Assembly (NCBI GenBank): GCA_934098505.1
Contig: CAKOOR010000001.1
Location: forward strand, 372,001 to 436,000
Direction: 5' to 3'
Source: an uncultured Bacilli bacterium
GTDB lineage: Bacteria; Bacillota_I; Bacilli_A; RF39; UBA660
Length of the DNA: 64,000 nt
Shown here: positions 7,577 through 16,825 of the stretch, piece after piece
Layout of the letters: each line of letters starts with the position of its first letter
How positions within the stretch are numbered: position 1 is the first letter of the stretch
Notes under the pieces: model-generated
Told to the model about the DNA's origin: nothing
The model's database searches: none
What the model saw: the letters and a program-made list of their open reading frames with translations, nothing else
Position numbers and translations under genes: made by a program

Positions 7577-9412
7577 TTAATTCATAATACGTTTAAACAT
7601 TCTGTTTAAATCGTAACTACTAAAATTAATAATAGTTGGTCTACCATGTGCGCAGTTATAAGGATTATCGCAAAGTGCTAAATCATCTAATAAATGTTGC
7701 ATAACCTCTAGAGATATACTCATGTTAGCTTTAATAGACATTTTACAAGCTAACATAGCAGCGGCACGATCGCGGAATTTCATCACATCAAAATTACTAC
7801 CACTTTTAATAACCATATCGATTATCCTTCTTAATCCTTCTTCTTCAAAGCCTTCTTTAAACCAGATTGGATGTTCTTTGAAGACAAAAGTATTTAAACC
7901 GAATTCTTCTAAAATGAAACCCATGCTTTTTAGCAATTCTAGATTCTTTTGAACTAAAATAAATTCAGTTGGCGTAAGTTCAATAGGCATTGGCACTAAA
8001 AGAGGAGTCGTAATAATTTTCTCAGCTTGAAAATATTTTAAAACCTTTTCATAATTAATGCGCTCATGAGCAGCGTGTTGATCAATTAAGTAAAGGCCAT
8101 CATCACCTTGAGCGACAATAAAAGTCAAGTTAATGGCACCGATTGGATGCAAATGTAAAGCTTTTATTTTATTTTGCAATGCTTGGTTATTAGTATTTTC
8201 TATTTCTTTAGGTTCCTCTTTAGCATAACTTACAGTATCTTCAGCGACACTAAAATTAAATTCGCCTTGGGTGGACTTTTGATTAGTAAACGTATCATAC
8301 GTGTTATTATCGTTGTCATTTTGATTATTATTTTCAATAGTAATCTTATCTTCAATAATTGAATTTATTTCTTCTTTAGAAATTATATCATTGGTAGCTT
8401 TTAAGCGCTCCATAGCGCTTGGTAATAATAAATTTTTATATAAGGCGTCTTTAATAGTCTTGGTTATTAAGTTATAAAGTTCATCTTGTTTACTAAATTT
8501 AATATCTTGTTTAGTCGGGTGAATATTAACATCGATTAAAGTTGGATCGGTTTCAATATTAATAACAACGATGGGATATTTACTATCAGGTTTATAAGTA
8601 TAATACGCATCATTAATAGCTCTATTTAAATCATTATTACGAATAACGCGACCATTAACAATTGTTGTCATATGATAACGATTAGATTTTAAAATTTCTG
8701 GTTTACAGATAAAACCTCTTATATCATAATCATCATTACTATTCTTTATTTCAATTAATTTAGAAGAAACCTGCAAGCCATATATCTCATGAATAGTCTT
8801 TTTTAAATTGCTCGAGCCACTAGTTTTGACGACTGGATGGTCATTATTGTTTAAGGTAAATTTAATTTGCGGATATGATAGTGCAATTTTTTCAATATAG
8901 GAAACACAACTTGCCAGCTCTGTTTGCTCACTTTTTAAGTATTTAAGACGAGCTGGCGTATTATAAAACAAATTTTTAATGCTAATACGTGTCCCTACTC
9001 TTTTGTCAGCTGGCTCATCAATTTCTAATTTGCCACCTTTAATATGCAGATGGGTGCCAATAGTTTTAGCACAAGTTACTAAGTCAACCTCGGAAACTGA
9101 GGCAATGGAAGGCAAGGCTTCACCACGAAACCCCAAGGTTGAAATAAAAAACAGGTCATCTTCTCTTAGCAGCTTGGAAGTAGCATGTCTTTGAAATGAT
9201 AAAATGGCATCATCATGTTCCATTCCACAACCATTATCAGTAATAGTTATACCATTTAAACCACCGTTTATTAAATCAACAGTAATAATAGAACTACCAG
9301 CATCAATAGCATTTTCTACTAATTCTTTAACGACCGATGAGGAGCGTTCGACAACCTCACCGGCTGCTATTTTATTAGCTAAGTTATCACTCATTACATG
9401 AATCTTAGTCAT
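7577..9412 (-). CDS. mutL: DNA mismatch repair protein MutL
   Basis: 611 residues. The N-terminal GHKL ATPase has ELVENAIDAGS, DNGCGM and GFRGEAL. The C-terminal domain carries the endonuclease motif DQHAAHERINYE together with ACKMSIKAN and CAHGRP, so this MutL should nick DNA by itself in the Bacillus manner. ATG 9412 is used because GGAGGAC sits just upstream; the longer reading would place that site inside the gene. The 5' end overlaps yqeH by eight bases. mutS is not in this window. Confidence 0.96.
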   Translation of the reverse strand: MTKIHVMSDNLANKIAAGEVVERSSSVVKELVENAIDAGSSIITVDLINGGLNGITITDNGCGMEHDDAILSFQRHATSKLLREDDLFFISTLGFRGEALPSIASVSEVDLVTCAKTIGTHLHIKGGKLEIDEPADKRVGTRISIKNLFYNTPARLKYLKSEQTELASCVSYIEKIALSYPQIKFTLNNNDHPVVKTSGSSNLKKTIHEIYGLQVSSKLIEIKNSNDDYDIRGFICKPEILKSNRYHMTTIVNGRVIRNNDLNRAINDAYYTYKPDSKYPIVVINIETDPTLIDVNIHPTKQDIKFSKQDELYNLITKTIKDALYKNLLLPSAMERLKATNDIISKEEINSIIEDKITIENNNQNDNDNNTYDTFTNQKSTQGEFNFSVAEDTVSYAKEEPKEIENTNNQALQNKIKALHLHPIGAINLTFIVAQGDDGLYLIDQHAAHERINYEKVLKYFQAEKIITTPLLVPMPIELTPTEFILVQKNLELLKSMGFILEEFGLNTFVFKEHPIWFKEGFEEEGLRRIIDMVIKSGSNFDVMKFRDRAAAMLACKMSIKANMSISLEVMQHLLDDLALCDNPYNCAHGRPTIINFSSYDLNRMFKRIMN

Positions 9413-10370
9413 TTTGTCCTCCAATTAAGGATGGTCTAAATTCAATTAGATCTTCAAGATTTTTACTAATTTTCAAATTACAAGGTTTCTTAATATTAAT
9501 GAAACCTAAGTCTTTAATTACAATATCAGTATTAGCCATTATTTTTGTTTCAAAATAGTCTTCATTAAGTTTAAAATCTCTTTTAATTACAATATTATTA
9601 TTGAAATAAGTTGTAACACTATTTAGTCCAAAATTAGACAAGCGATAAATTTCTTCGATAAGAAGACTAGTATTTTCTTTAGTTTGGTATGTTATCGGTT
9701 TAATTCTTTCTTTATAATCAATTTTCTTATAATATTTTTTATCAGTAATAAATGGAGTTGTAGTAGTCACAAAACCAGGAGTATCGGTTAATATTTTATC
9801 CTCAATATAAAGATTAATAAAATCTAAAGTCGTATTAGGTATTCTACTAGTAGTGATTGTTTTACTAGCTAGCATAGTGTTTATTAAAGTTGATTTACCA
9901 GCATTGGTACAACCTAAAATATAAGCTTTTTTTAAATTTAATTCGTCCATTATTTTAAGTATCTTACTAACATTTACTTTTTTAGTAGAGCTTAATGGAT
10001 AGACAGCTTCTTTGATATTATAAATAGCAATAAATTTATTAATGTAATTATTAACCGTAATATTAGCTGGCAAAAGGTCGATTTTAGTAAGTAGTAAACA
10101 TTTTCTTGTCTTAATTTTTTGATAAATACTTACTGTTTCTCTGGTAATGTTAGTAGCATCAATTAAAAAGAAACTAAACGACGACGAATTATTTATAACC
10201 TCAATTATTTTACTATTATCTTTTTCAGTTTCCGTTTCGGTTAAATCATTATAGTTAGTAAGACGGAAACAACGCATGCAGTATTTATTTTCTAGTTTAG
10301 GAGTATAACCATTCTTTGTTTTATCAGTATTTTGAAGAATAGCTCCACACCCTATACATCTTTTATTCAT
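9405..10370 (-). CDS. yqeH: ribosome-assembly GTPase YqeH
   Basis: A circularly permuted GTPase needed for 30S subunit assembly in Bacillus. 321 residues against about 366. The N-terminal zinc finger has Cys5, Cys8, Cys31 and Cys34. The permuted order is visible: G4 (LLTKIDLL), then G1 (GCTNAGKST), then G3 (DTPG). A good ribosome binding site (GAAAGGAG) precedes the ATG. It overlaps yqeG by eight bases in the classic yqeG-yqeH order. Confidence 0.94.
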   Translation of the reverse strand: MNKRCIGCGAILQNTDKTKNGYTPKLENKYCMRCFRLTNYNDLTETETEKDNSKIIEVINNSSSFSFFLIDATNITRETVSIYQKIKTRKCLLLTKIDLLPANITVNNYINKFIAIYNIKEAVYPLSSTKKVNVSKILKIMDELNLKKAYILGCTNAGKSTLINTMLASKTITTSRIPNTTLDFINLYIEDKILTDTPGFVTTTTPFITDKKYYKKIDYKERIKPITYQTKENTSLLIEEIYRLSNFGLNSVTTYFNNNIVIKRDFKLNEDYFETKIMANTDIVIKDLGFINIKKPCNLKISKNLEDLIEFRPSLIGGQND

Positions 10371-10884
10371 AATAAGCTCCTTTCGTAAAACGATTTTGAC
10401 GATTGAAATGTTTTAAAATCATTTGTTCTAAAACACGATTTAATTTAGTCCATTTAAAATCTTCTTTCGTCATTTTGTCTAAAAAAATAGAAGTAAAGCC
10501 CATTTTATTAGCGCCCCAAACATCAGTCATTATTTGATCACCAAGACAAGCAATTTCACTGATATCAAAGTTATATTTCTTAAGTATTTTTTTATAATTT
10601 TTCTTTAATGGTTTCATTGAAAAATAAAAGCAAGGTATATTCAATTCTCTTTTAAATATATCTACTCTTTTTTTTAAGGAATTACTCATCAAAATAACAG
10701 TGAATTTTTGCTCTTTTAAGGAAGCAAATAAGTCTTTAACTTGATTGTCAACGGTCTTGGCTTTAACCGGTACTAAAGTATTATCAAGATCAAAAATTAA
10801 ACACTTGATCCCTTGAGTTTTTAACTTTTGATAATTTACTTGATAAATATTTTTAGCATAAATATCAGGGTAAAAATAATTCAT
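10363..10884 (-). CDS. yqeG: HAD-type phosphatase YqeG
   Basis: 173 residues. HAD subfamily IIIA phosphatase with the DxDxT nucleophile motif as FDLDNTLV, a Ser motif (LMSNS), and the acidic motif GDQIMTDVWGAN. The natural substrate of YqeG is not known to me. It is first in a yqeG-yqeH-mutL-miaA run. The ribosome binding site is weak. Confidence 0.92.
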   Translation of the reverse strand: MNYFYPDIYAKNIYQVNYQKLKTQGIKCLIFDLDNTLVPVKAKTVDNQVKDLFASLKEQKFTVILMSNSLKKRVDIFKRELNIPCFYFSMKPLKKNYKKILKKYNFDISEIACLGDQIMTDVWGANKMGFTSIFLDKMTKEDFKWTKLNRVLEQMILKHFNRQNRFTKGAYYE

Positions 10885-10985
10885 GGCAACACTTCTTTTC
10901 TTTTTCTATCAAGTAGTATTATAACACAGGATTCCTCTTAAAAGAATATGAAAGAAGGAAAAGACTATCTATTTTTTAATGTTTT

Positions 10986-12152
10986 TTAAAAGTGTTTACT
11001 AAGAAGAAAATAAGTTACGATAAAAGTCACTATTGATATAGATAGAGTAAATAGAATACAAGTGAAAGTATCAATTACTCCCCTACTTTTACTTGCTTGT
11101 TCAGTTGTTAAACTAGGGCTTTCTATTTCTTTTCTTCTTTTTATTTCTTGTAAAATTTGGGCATACTGTCCCAACAAAGCTTTTCGTTCTTGAATTTTAC
11201 TATTCTTATTATTTAAATCAGGTTCTTTTCTATCTATAGATGATGACTTTTTTATTTCTTCACCAAGTCTTGTAAAAGGAATGCTCGTATAGGTTTTACC
11301 GTTATAGTTGAAAGTTACATTATTATCTTTAGACTTATGAAAAAAAGATGTATATCTAAAAAGCTCCGCTAACTCATATTGTTCTAATAATCCGCCTGAT
11401 TTATCAATTTGACTTAGCACTTGGCGATAATCAGTATTAAATAACTGGCCATTATCTATGCCTAAGACTTCCTCCATTTTAGAAACTAATTCTACGTATA
11501 AATAGTAAGTATAGCTAGGCTTGCATGGTAAATTATATTTTCTAGCAAAATCAATAGCACATTTATCAGTAAGGCCTTCCTCTATTATAAAGCCACCATA
11601 ATTTTGTTCTTTAGTTGGCACCCCGTCGATATTATAATTTAAATCGATACCGGTTCTCCATCTATGTGTTTGATGAAATATTTCATGCAGTAAAACCCCA
11701 AGTTGCTGTCTTGTACCTCGAATAATATCACCTTGTGGCATTGAAATATCAATCGTTCCATCGCTGTGAGCACCACCACCATAGTAACCTTTTGCACCCG
11801 AAGATATATTTTCCATATTTTCTTCAGTTTTTATCTTTATTTTATATTCTTTTAATAAACTATCAAGTCTAGTCATGGCTGCATCATCCAAATAGCCTTC
11901 GTAATCTTTCTTGATTAAAGGAATAATCATGGCAGCGTATTCATATAAACAATCGCGAAAAAAAGTCGTATCATCAGTATATTTTAAATATTTTTCCTTT
12001 AATTTTTTATCAGTTTTAGTTAATATTTCCTCAAAATTATAGCCGTTTTTATTAATAATATTAAGATATTGAGATTTTGTTAAAGCATTTTTTCTATCGT
12101 CATTAGTTCTAATTTTTTCTAAAATTATTTTTATTCGATCTATATCAGTCAT
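10986..12152 (-). CDS. tail-anchored zinc metalloprotease-like protein
   Basis: 388 residues, family not recognised. HEIFH at 156-160 is a zinc-protease HExxH motif and E191/E192 (in EEGLTDK) could be the third ligand, the gluzincin pattern. A Gly-rich segment (about 120-130) precedes it. A coiled, charged stretch leads to one hydrophobic segment at about 357-383, so the catalytic domain probably faces the cytosol. AAAGGA lies upstream of the start. It stands alone next to the TnpB element, so its substrate is open. Confidence 0.6.
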   Translation of the reverse strand: MTDIDRIKIILEKIRTNDDRKNALTKSQYLNIINKNGYNFEEILTKTDKKLKEKYLKYTDDTTFFRDCLYEYAAMIIPLIKKDYEGYLDDAAMTRLDSLLKEYKIKIKTEENMENISSGAKGYYGGGAHSDGTIDISMPQGDIIRGTRQQLGVLLHEIFHQTHRWRTGIDLNYNIDGVPTKEQNYGGFIIEEGLTDKCAIDFARKYNLPCKPSYTYYLYVELVSKMEEVLGIDNGQLFNTDYRQVLSQIDKSGGLLEQYELAELFRYTSFFHKSKDNNVTFNYNGKTYTSIPFTRLGEEIKKSSSIDRKEPDLNNKNSKIQERKALLGQYAQILQEIKRRKEIESPSLTTEQASKSRGVIDTFTCILFTLSISIVTFIVTYFLLSKHF

Positions 12153-12184
12153 AATTATACATTCCTTTATTAATCTTTAATATA

Positions 12185-12360
12185 AATAAGTATAACATTT
12201 ATTCGTTAGAACAAAAGTTAAAATGCTCATTGCTTTCGCATTTCAACTCAGCCATTCTCACAAATGGCTTTTTCTTACGAGAATAATCTCAAAAGACATA
12301 AACTCCGATGGTCGCCACCGTACTTTTAAAATTTCATTTTTACTTTAAGTATCAAGTACC
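12185..12360 (-). ncRNA. candidate omega RNA / right end of the TnpB element
   Basis: Directly after the tnpB stop, on the same strand, lie three hairpins: CGGTGG/CCATCG around a CGA loop (12320-12306), GCCATT/AATGGC (12251-12268) and AAATGC/GCATTT (12221-12243). TnpB nucleases use a guide RNA (omega RNA) made from the 3' end of tnpB and the element's right end, so this is where it should be. The exact ends cannot be fixed by eye. Confidence 0.45.
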
Positions 12361-13497
12361 TTACAAGCCAAAAGCCATTTTTATTCCTTCATTTAATATA
12401 TTTAAACTTGCATTTATATCTCTATCTAAAATATTTCCACATTTACTACATTTATATTCTCTTAATTTTAAATCCTTCATTTCTTTGCTTCTATGCCCAC
12501 AGCATGAACAAAGTTGACTGCTCGGAAAATAAGTATTTACTTGAATAAGTTTCTTATTCTCCCACAAACATTTTTGCCTTAACTTTGCTAAAATTAGAGA
12601 AAATGTGGAATGAATTATATTTTTTCTTAATGGTTTTGAACTAGATTCAGTCATCATCTTATTTACTTGCAAATTTTCAGCTACTATATAGTCATTTCCC
12701 TTTAAAAGCTTACTTACTATTTCTTCGGCTTGTTTTTTTCTACTATTTACAAGACGATGATAAGCTCGTTCAAGTTTTATCATAATTTTATTATAGTTTT
12801 TACTATTTTTTTCTTTTTTGGCTAACTTTTGTTGCAAGATAGCTATTCTTTTTTCATATTTTTTTAAAGAACTTACGTTACCGTATGAATCAAACGAACT
12901 AGTTGTTACCAATGACTTAATTCCTAAGTCAATACCAACTATATGGTAAGTTTTAGCATATTTTGGTTTTATATCTTCTTCTACAACCACTGATACATAG
13001 TATTTATTTGCTACTCTACTTATCGTAGTATTTATTATTTTAAAAGGAAACTCTTTTAAATTACGATATCCCCTTATTTTTACGCTACCTAGCTTCGGTA
13101 AAACAATAGTTCTATTTTTTATATCAACCATGATATTGGCATAGCTTTTACTCTTATATGAGCTTCTTATACAATTAGTTGTATAGCTTACTTTAACACC
13201 TTTTTTCTTAAAATGTGGCATACCACCTTTACCACTTAAATATTTATCATAACCAATAGTTACATCATGAGCTGTATGAACTAGAGCCATGCTGTCAACT
13301 TCTTTTAAAAATTCTAATTCTTGCTTAAAACCAGGAATAAATCTAGCTAAATCGTATTTACTTAATTTAGGATTAGTTCTCTTTTTATCTAATAATTTAT
13401 TATAAATAAGATTGGAACATCCAAATGTTTTATTAATAAAAATTTTTTGTTCTTCATTTGGATACATTCTAAATTTATATGCCTTTGTTACCATCAT
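12361..13497 (-). CDS. tnpB: IS200/IS605-family TnpB, RNA-guided nuclease
   Basis: 378 residues. The RuvC catalytic residues appear intact: D190 (GIDLG), E274 (VAEN) and D360 (LDRDINASLNIL). A zinc finger lies between with Cys330, Cys333, Cys350 and Cys353. TnpB proteins cut DNA guided by omega RNA and help keep their transposon. No TnpA transposase is present nearby, so the copy is solo and would need a TnpA elsewhere to move. The frame is full length and undamaged. Confidence 0.95.
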   Translation of the reverse strand: MMVTKAYKFRMYPNEEQKIFINKTFGCSNLIYNKLLDKKRTNPKLSKYDLARFIPGFKQELEFLKEVDSMALVHTAHDVTIGYDKYLSGKGGMPHFKKKGVKVSYTTNCIRSSYKSKSYANIMVDIKNRTIVLPKLGSVKIRGYRNLKEFPFKIINTTISRVANKYYVSVVVEEDIKPKYAKTYHIVGIDLGIKSLVTTSSFDSYGNVSSLKKYEKRIAILQQKLAKKEKNSKNYNKIMIKLERAYHRLVNSRKKQAEEIVSKLLKGNDYIVAENLQVNKMMTESSSKPLRKNIIHSTFSLILAKLRQKCLWENKKLIQVNTYFPSSQLCSCCGHRSKEMKDLKLREYKCSKCGNILDRDINASLNILNEGIKMAFGL

Positions 13498-13657
13498 TTA
13501 AAACACCCTGCCTGCTTGTTAAGTGCATATTATCATTAATTTTTTTGTTTGTCTATAGTTCAGCTTATATTTTTAAAACTTTTTAATTTTTGTATTAACA
13601 ATTAGTGCTTTTATAATTTTTTTCACATTTTTCTATTTCTTTTGTTATAATTGTTTT

Positions 13658-13733
13658 ATAAATATTCATAAAATTTGCAAAGCAAGTTTACAAAAGATAA
13701 ATTTTAAAGTAGTAAAATCTATGAATTTTTTTG
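13658..13733 (+). ncRNA. possible small RNA with its own promoter and terminator
   Basis: A promoter-like pair, TTCACA (13622-13627) and TATAAT (13646-13651) with 18 bases between, precedes a segment closed by ATTCATA (13664-13670) and TATGAAT (13720-13726), ending in seven Ts. Inside, TTGC-AAA-GCAA makes a tight hairpin. No reading frame of note is present. In such AT-rich DNA this could be chance. Confidence 0.3.
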
Positions 13734-13780
13734 TGAGCAAAAAATACGCAACATTACGGATGACTTTCTTATTGTATAAA

Positions 13781-13815
13781 AAGAACTTAAAAATCCATTT
13801 TTATTTTAAGTTCTT
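13781..13815 (-). terminator. terminator after the VanZ-like gene
   Basis: AAGAACTTAAAA (13781-13792) pairs with TTTTAAGTTCTT (13804-13815). On the minus strand the stem ends in TTTTT. It lies five bases beyond the stop of the gene ending at 13820. Confidence 0.8.
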
Positions 13816-13819
13816 AAAA

Positions 13820-15082
13820 TTAATTAATTTCTTGATATTCAACAGTTAAATCTTTATTTACAGTTATTTGATATTCTAAATATCTTGTAGTATTACTTTC
13901 TTCATTAGTCAAAATAAAATTAGCATTCGTTATACCTGCATTATTAGGAATAATAAAATAATAATAGTAAGTATCATCATTATATCCAATAATTTTATAA
14001 TTATTTAATTTAATATTAGCGTTGCTTAAATTAAAATTTATTTCTTCGTTATTTAGAGTTTTAATTTCTAAGCTCGAATATTTGCTTTCTTTAATTATAT
14101 AGTCGTTATTTAAATATGCCTCATCTTTAAAATTAATATTACTAACTTTTCCACTAATAAGGTCTGCAATTTTATATTTAGTCTTAACATCAAAACCTAA
14201 AAAGTCTTGGGTATATTCAATATATAAATCATCATTATTACTGCATGCATAATAATATTTATAAAACTCATCTTCAAAAGCAAAGGTTTTACTATTAATA
14301 CAAGCTGTTTCTTTATAAACTGCCACGCCATAACCTGGCTTTTTAAACCAGTAGTCATAAATTAAAATATAGAAAATCCCTGAAAAGAAAATAATGGTTA
14401 TTGCTAAGGCTAGCCAATCTTTTTTTGCTAATTTTTCTTTCTTAAAGGAGAAAATATTATCCATAATTTTACCGATACTACTCTTATTAAATAAAGGATA
14501 AAAAAGAATTGGTCCTATAGTATTTAAAATAATATCGTCAATATCAAAAGCCCCAACATTAAAGACAAATTGAAATATTTCCAAGGAAAAAGATGTAAGA
14601 AAACAAGCTAAAATAGTTTTATAAAACTTATTGTTCCTAATGTTACGGGGATATAAATACGCTAAGGGAACTAGAAGAAAAATATTGCCTAAAGTTAATG
14701 TAAGATTTGTATAACAGTTTCCTGCTGAAAAAGCTTTAATATCCTCTAAAGTGCCTTGTAAAGGAATAATATTTACATTAGAAGGGTTCCAATTTCTAAA
14801 ATTTAGAGATAAATGATGGCCACGGAATGTGGTAGTAGATAAAAAGACTAAAACAATAAAAATGATAAGATAAATTTTTAATAATTTAGACGAACTAGTT
14901 TTATCTTTATTTTCTTTAAAAGAAAAATAATATTTAAAATAAGTAGCAACACAAACTCCTAAAATATTAAAAAGCAGAAAATAAATATTACCAGAAATAA
15001 TGAGAGCACACATTAGAATATAAATAATTGTAAAAATTGACCAATATTTAGTAATTTTAGTAAACAACAAACTCTTTTCCAT
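13820..15082 (-). CDS. VanZ-like membrane protein with C-terminal extension
   Basis: 420 residues. The N-terminal half has several membrane segments and the VanZ pattern: a hydrophilic NIIPL loop, then LGNIFLLVPLAYL, a Ser/Glu/Gln helix, and DIDDIILNTIG. VanZ proteins are linked to teicoplanin resistance and to wall physiology, but most homologues have no known role. After a last membrane segment (about 223-243) comes an unusual 175-residue beta-rich, hydrophilic tail, probably outside the cell. TAGGAG precedes the start. It follows holA by 12 bases and probably shares its transcript. Confidence 0.8.
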   Translation of the reverse strand: MEKSLLFTKITKYWSIFTIIYILMCALIISGNIYFLLFNILGVCVATYFKYYFSFKENKDKTSSSKLLKIYLIIFIVLVFLSTTTFRGHHLSLNFRNWNPSNVNIIPLQGTLEDIKAFSAGNCYTNLTLTLGNIFLLVPLAYLYPRNIRNNKFYKTILACFLTSFSLEIFQFVFNVGAFDIDDIILNTIGPILFYPLFNKSSIGKIMDNIFSFKKEKLAKKDWLALAITIIFFSGIFYILIYDYWFKKPGYGVAVYKETACINSKTFAFEDEFYKYYYACSNNDDLYIEYTQDFLGFDVKTKYKIADLISGKVSNINFKDEAYLNNDYIIKESKYSSLEIKTLNNEEINFNLSNANIKLNNYKIIGYNDDTYYYYFIIPNNAGITNANFILTNEESNTTRYLEYQITVNKDLTVEYQEIN

Positions 15083-15094
15083 TTTTTCTCCTAT

Positions 15095-16021
15095 TTAAGC
15101 ATTATGATTAATAACATACATTTCTAAAGCTAAGTATTTATCGATACGTCCTAATTTAATATCTAAATCAATATTAGCAAGGTTTACTAATTCATTTTCT
15201 AAAGCTTTTTTAGTATAATTGGTACTGTTCTTTAATAATTTATCTTGTTGCCATTTTTGTAAATTTAGCGTTGTTAAAATACTATTTTTAGTTTTAGAAT
15301 TGCTGGCAGCTTCTTTTATTAAAAGCATATTTCGATATTCGCGAGCTAACATATTAAAAAGGATAAATGGTTCAATCTTTTGAATTTTAAAATCTTTGAG
15401 AATTTTAAAAGCTAGTCTGTAATTACCGGTAATGATAGCATCTACAAACTTAAATTGATTATCTTCGATAGAAATAGAAGTCAACTCTTTAACATCGTTA
15501 CTCTTAATTTTACAAGGAGTATTGTAATAAAGGCAAATTTTATCGATATTATTCATAGCTATGTCAAAATTATTTAAAGAAGTATCTATAATATATCTAG
15601 CATCTTCATAAGAAATGGTAAAATTTCTTTTTTTCACTTCTTCCATTATTTTATAAGCGGCATCATTAGCATACATTGTTTTCAAAATAATAGCGTGATA
15701 CTTTTCTTTCATAGTACTTACTATTTTTAAACGTTCGTTTGCCTTTTCACAAACAAATATTAAAGTTGTATTAGGATTAGAATTTTCTAAATATTTTTCT
15801 AATTTTTTAGTAGCACTTTCATTCTTTTCGACAAAAAGATTAGCATTTTTAACAATAATATTTTTCTTGCTGCCAAACAAGTCATTATAACTAGCTTCTA
15901 CAATAATTTCATCGATAGTGGTTGCTATATAATCAATCTTCGTATATTCTTCCGAACCTATAATTTTTTTAATTTCTTCATTTATTAAATAATTTGAAGT
16001 ACCGGCAATTAAATAATTCAT
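15095..16021 (-). CDS. holA: DNA polymerase III delta subunit
   Basis: Delta opens the sliding clamp within the clamp-loader complex. 308 residues with the expected alternation of strands and helices of the degenerate AAA fold (no Walker motifs, as is normal for delta) and the typical ending YLALEMYVI. The start at 16021 (MNYLIAG) is chosen because AAAGGA lies just upstream; a longer frame begins at 16066. Identification rests on overall pattern and length. Confidence 0.85.
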   Translation of the reverse strand: MNYLIAGTSNYLINEEIKKIIGSEEYTKIDYIATTIDEIIVEASYNDLFGSKKNIIVKNANLFVEKNESATKKLEKYLENSNPNTTLIFVCEKANERLKIVSTMKEKYHAIILKTMYANDAAYKIMEEVKKRNFTISYEDARYIIDTSLNNFDIAMNNIDKICLYYNTPCKIKSNDVKELTSISIEDNQFKFVDAIITGNYRLAFKILKDFKIQKIEPFILFNMLAREYRNMLLIKEAASNSKTKNSILTTLNLQKWQQDKLLKNSTNYTKKALENELVNLANIDLDIKLGRIDKYLALEMYVINHNA

Positions 16022-16165
16022 TTTCAAAATCCTTTCTTGATAAAAGAGTTCTAAAACACTCATCAATACTGATTATAGCAAATAAAATGGGATAAATGGT
16101 TAAAAAAAGGTTAAGATTTTATGTCATAGTTAATATTTTTTGCTTAATACTAGCTAATATATAAT

Positions 16166-16825
16166 TTAATGACTAATTTTAAATGATTTTACCCAGTCTT
16201 TAGCTTCGGTAAATATCCTTTCACTATTATCAATTAGATAATTTGGTTCTTTAACAAATCGCATTATCTCCTCATAAGAATAAGTAGTAAATAAGTAATT
16301 CACAATTGTATAAGCATAACTGTAATTACACTTCCCATAATTGTTAAAATTCAATTCCAACTGTTTAAAATCACAATCTTCTAAACTGGTTATTGAATAA
16401 TTTTGATGAGATAAATTAGTAGCTAAGCCTTCATGAAACCAAATAGTTTTCCTTGTCCACATTTCAATTTCATCATTGCAAGCGTGAACAAATTCATGCA
16501 TTATCATTTTTAATAAAGTATCTAAATTAGCATCTTTATGTGTTGTGAATTTTCTTTGATCATTTAAATCCATAATTCTAATGGTTTTTGTTTTGGCATC
16601 CGTATCACCTATAACATAATCTTTGCTATATCCATATTTTTTTATTTCAAAGGCTTTAAAAGACTTATAGTCCAAGATTTTTACCTGATATTTTTCTATC
16701 AATCCGGTTAACCCAAAGAAATCTAATACTTCTTTTTCATTAATTTTAATATAATTTATTATCTCATCAAAGTAATCAATTTTTATATTACTTTCTATAA
16801 CTACATTAGCTAATTCTTTATGCAT
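16166..16825 (-). CDS. gluzincin-type metallopeptidase-like protein
   Basis: 219 residues, no signal peptide or membrane segment. HEFVH at 110-114 plus HEGLA with E132 give the full zinc ligand set of the M1/'peptidase MA'-like fold, but the protein is far smaller than M1 aminopeptidases. An aromatic-rich helical region follows. Its start overlaps the P-loop gene stop by eight bases, with GAGGAG upstream, so the two are translated together. Substrate unknown. Confidence 0.65.
   Translation of the reverse strand: MHKELANVVIESNIKIDYFDEIINYIKINEKEVLDFFGLTGLIEKYQVKILDYKSFKAFEIKKYGYSKDYVIGDTDAKTKTIRIMDLNDQRKFTTHKDANLDTLLKMIMHEFVHACNDEIEMWTRKTIWFHEGLATNLSHQNYSITSLEDCDFKQLELNFNNYGKCNYSYAYTIVNYLFTTYSYEEIMRFVKEPNYLIDNSERIFTEAKDWVKSFKISH

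Noticed and set aside
7722..9401. several plus-strand frames over mutL
   Set aside because: All are antisense to MutL motifs and lack ribosome binding sites.
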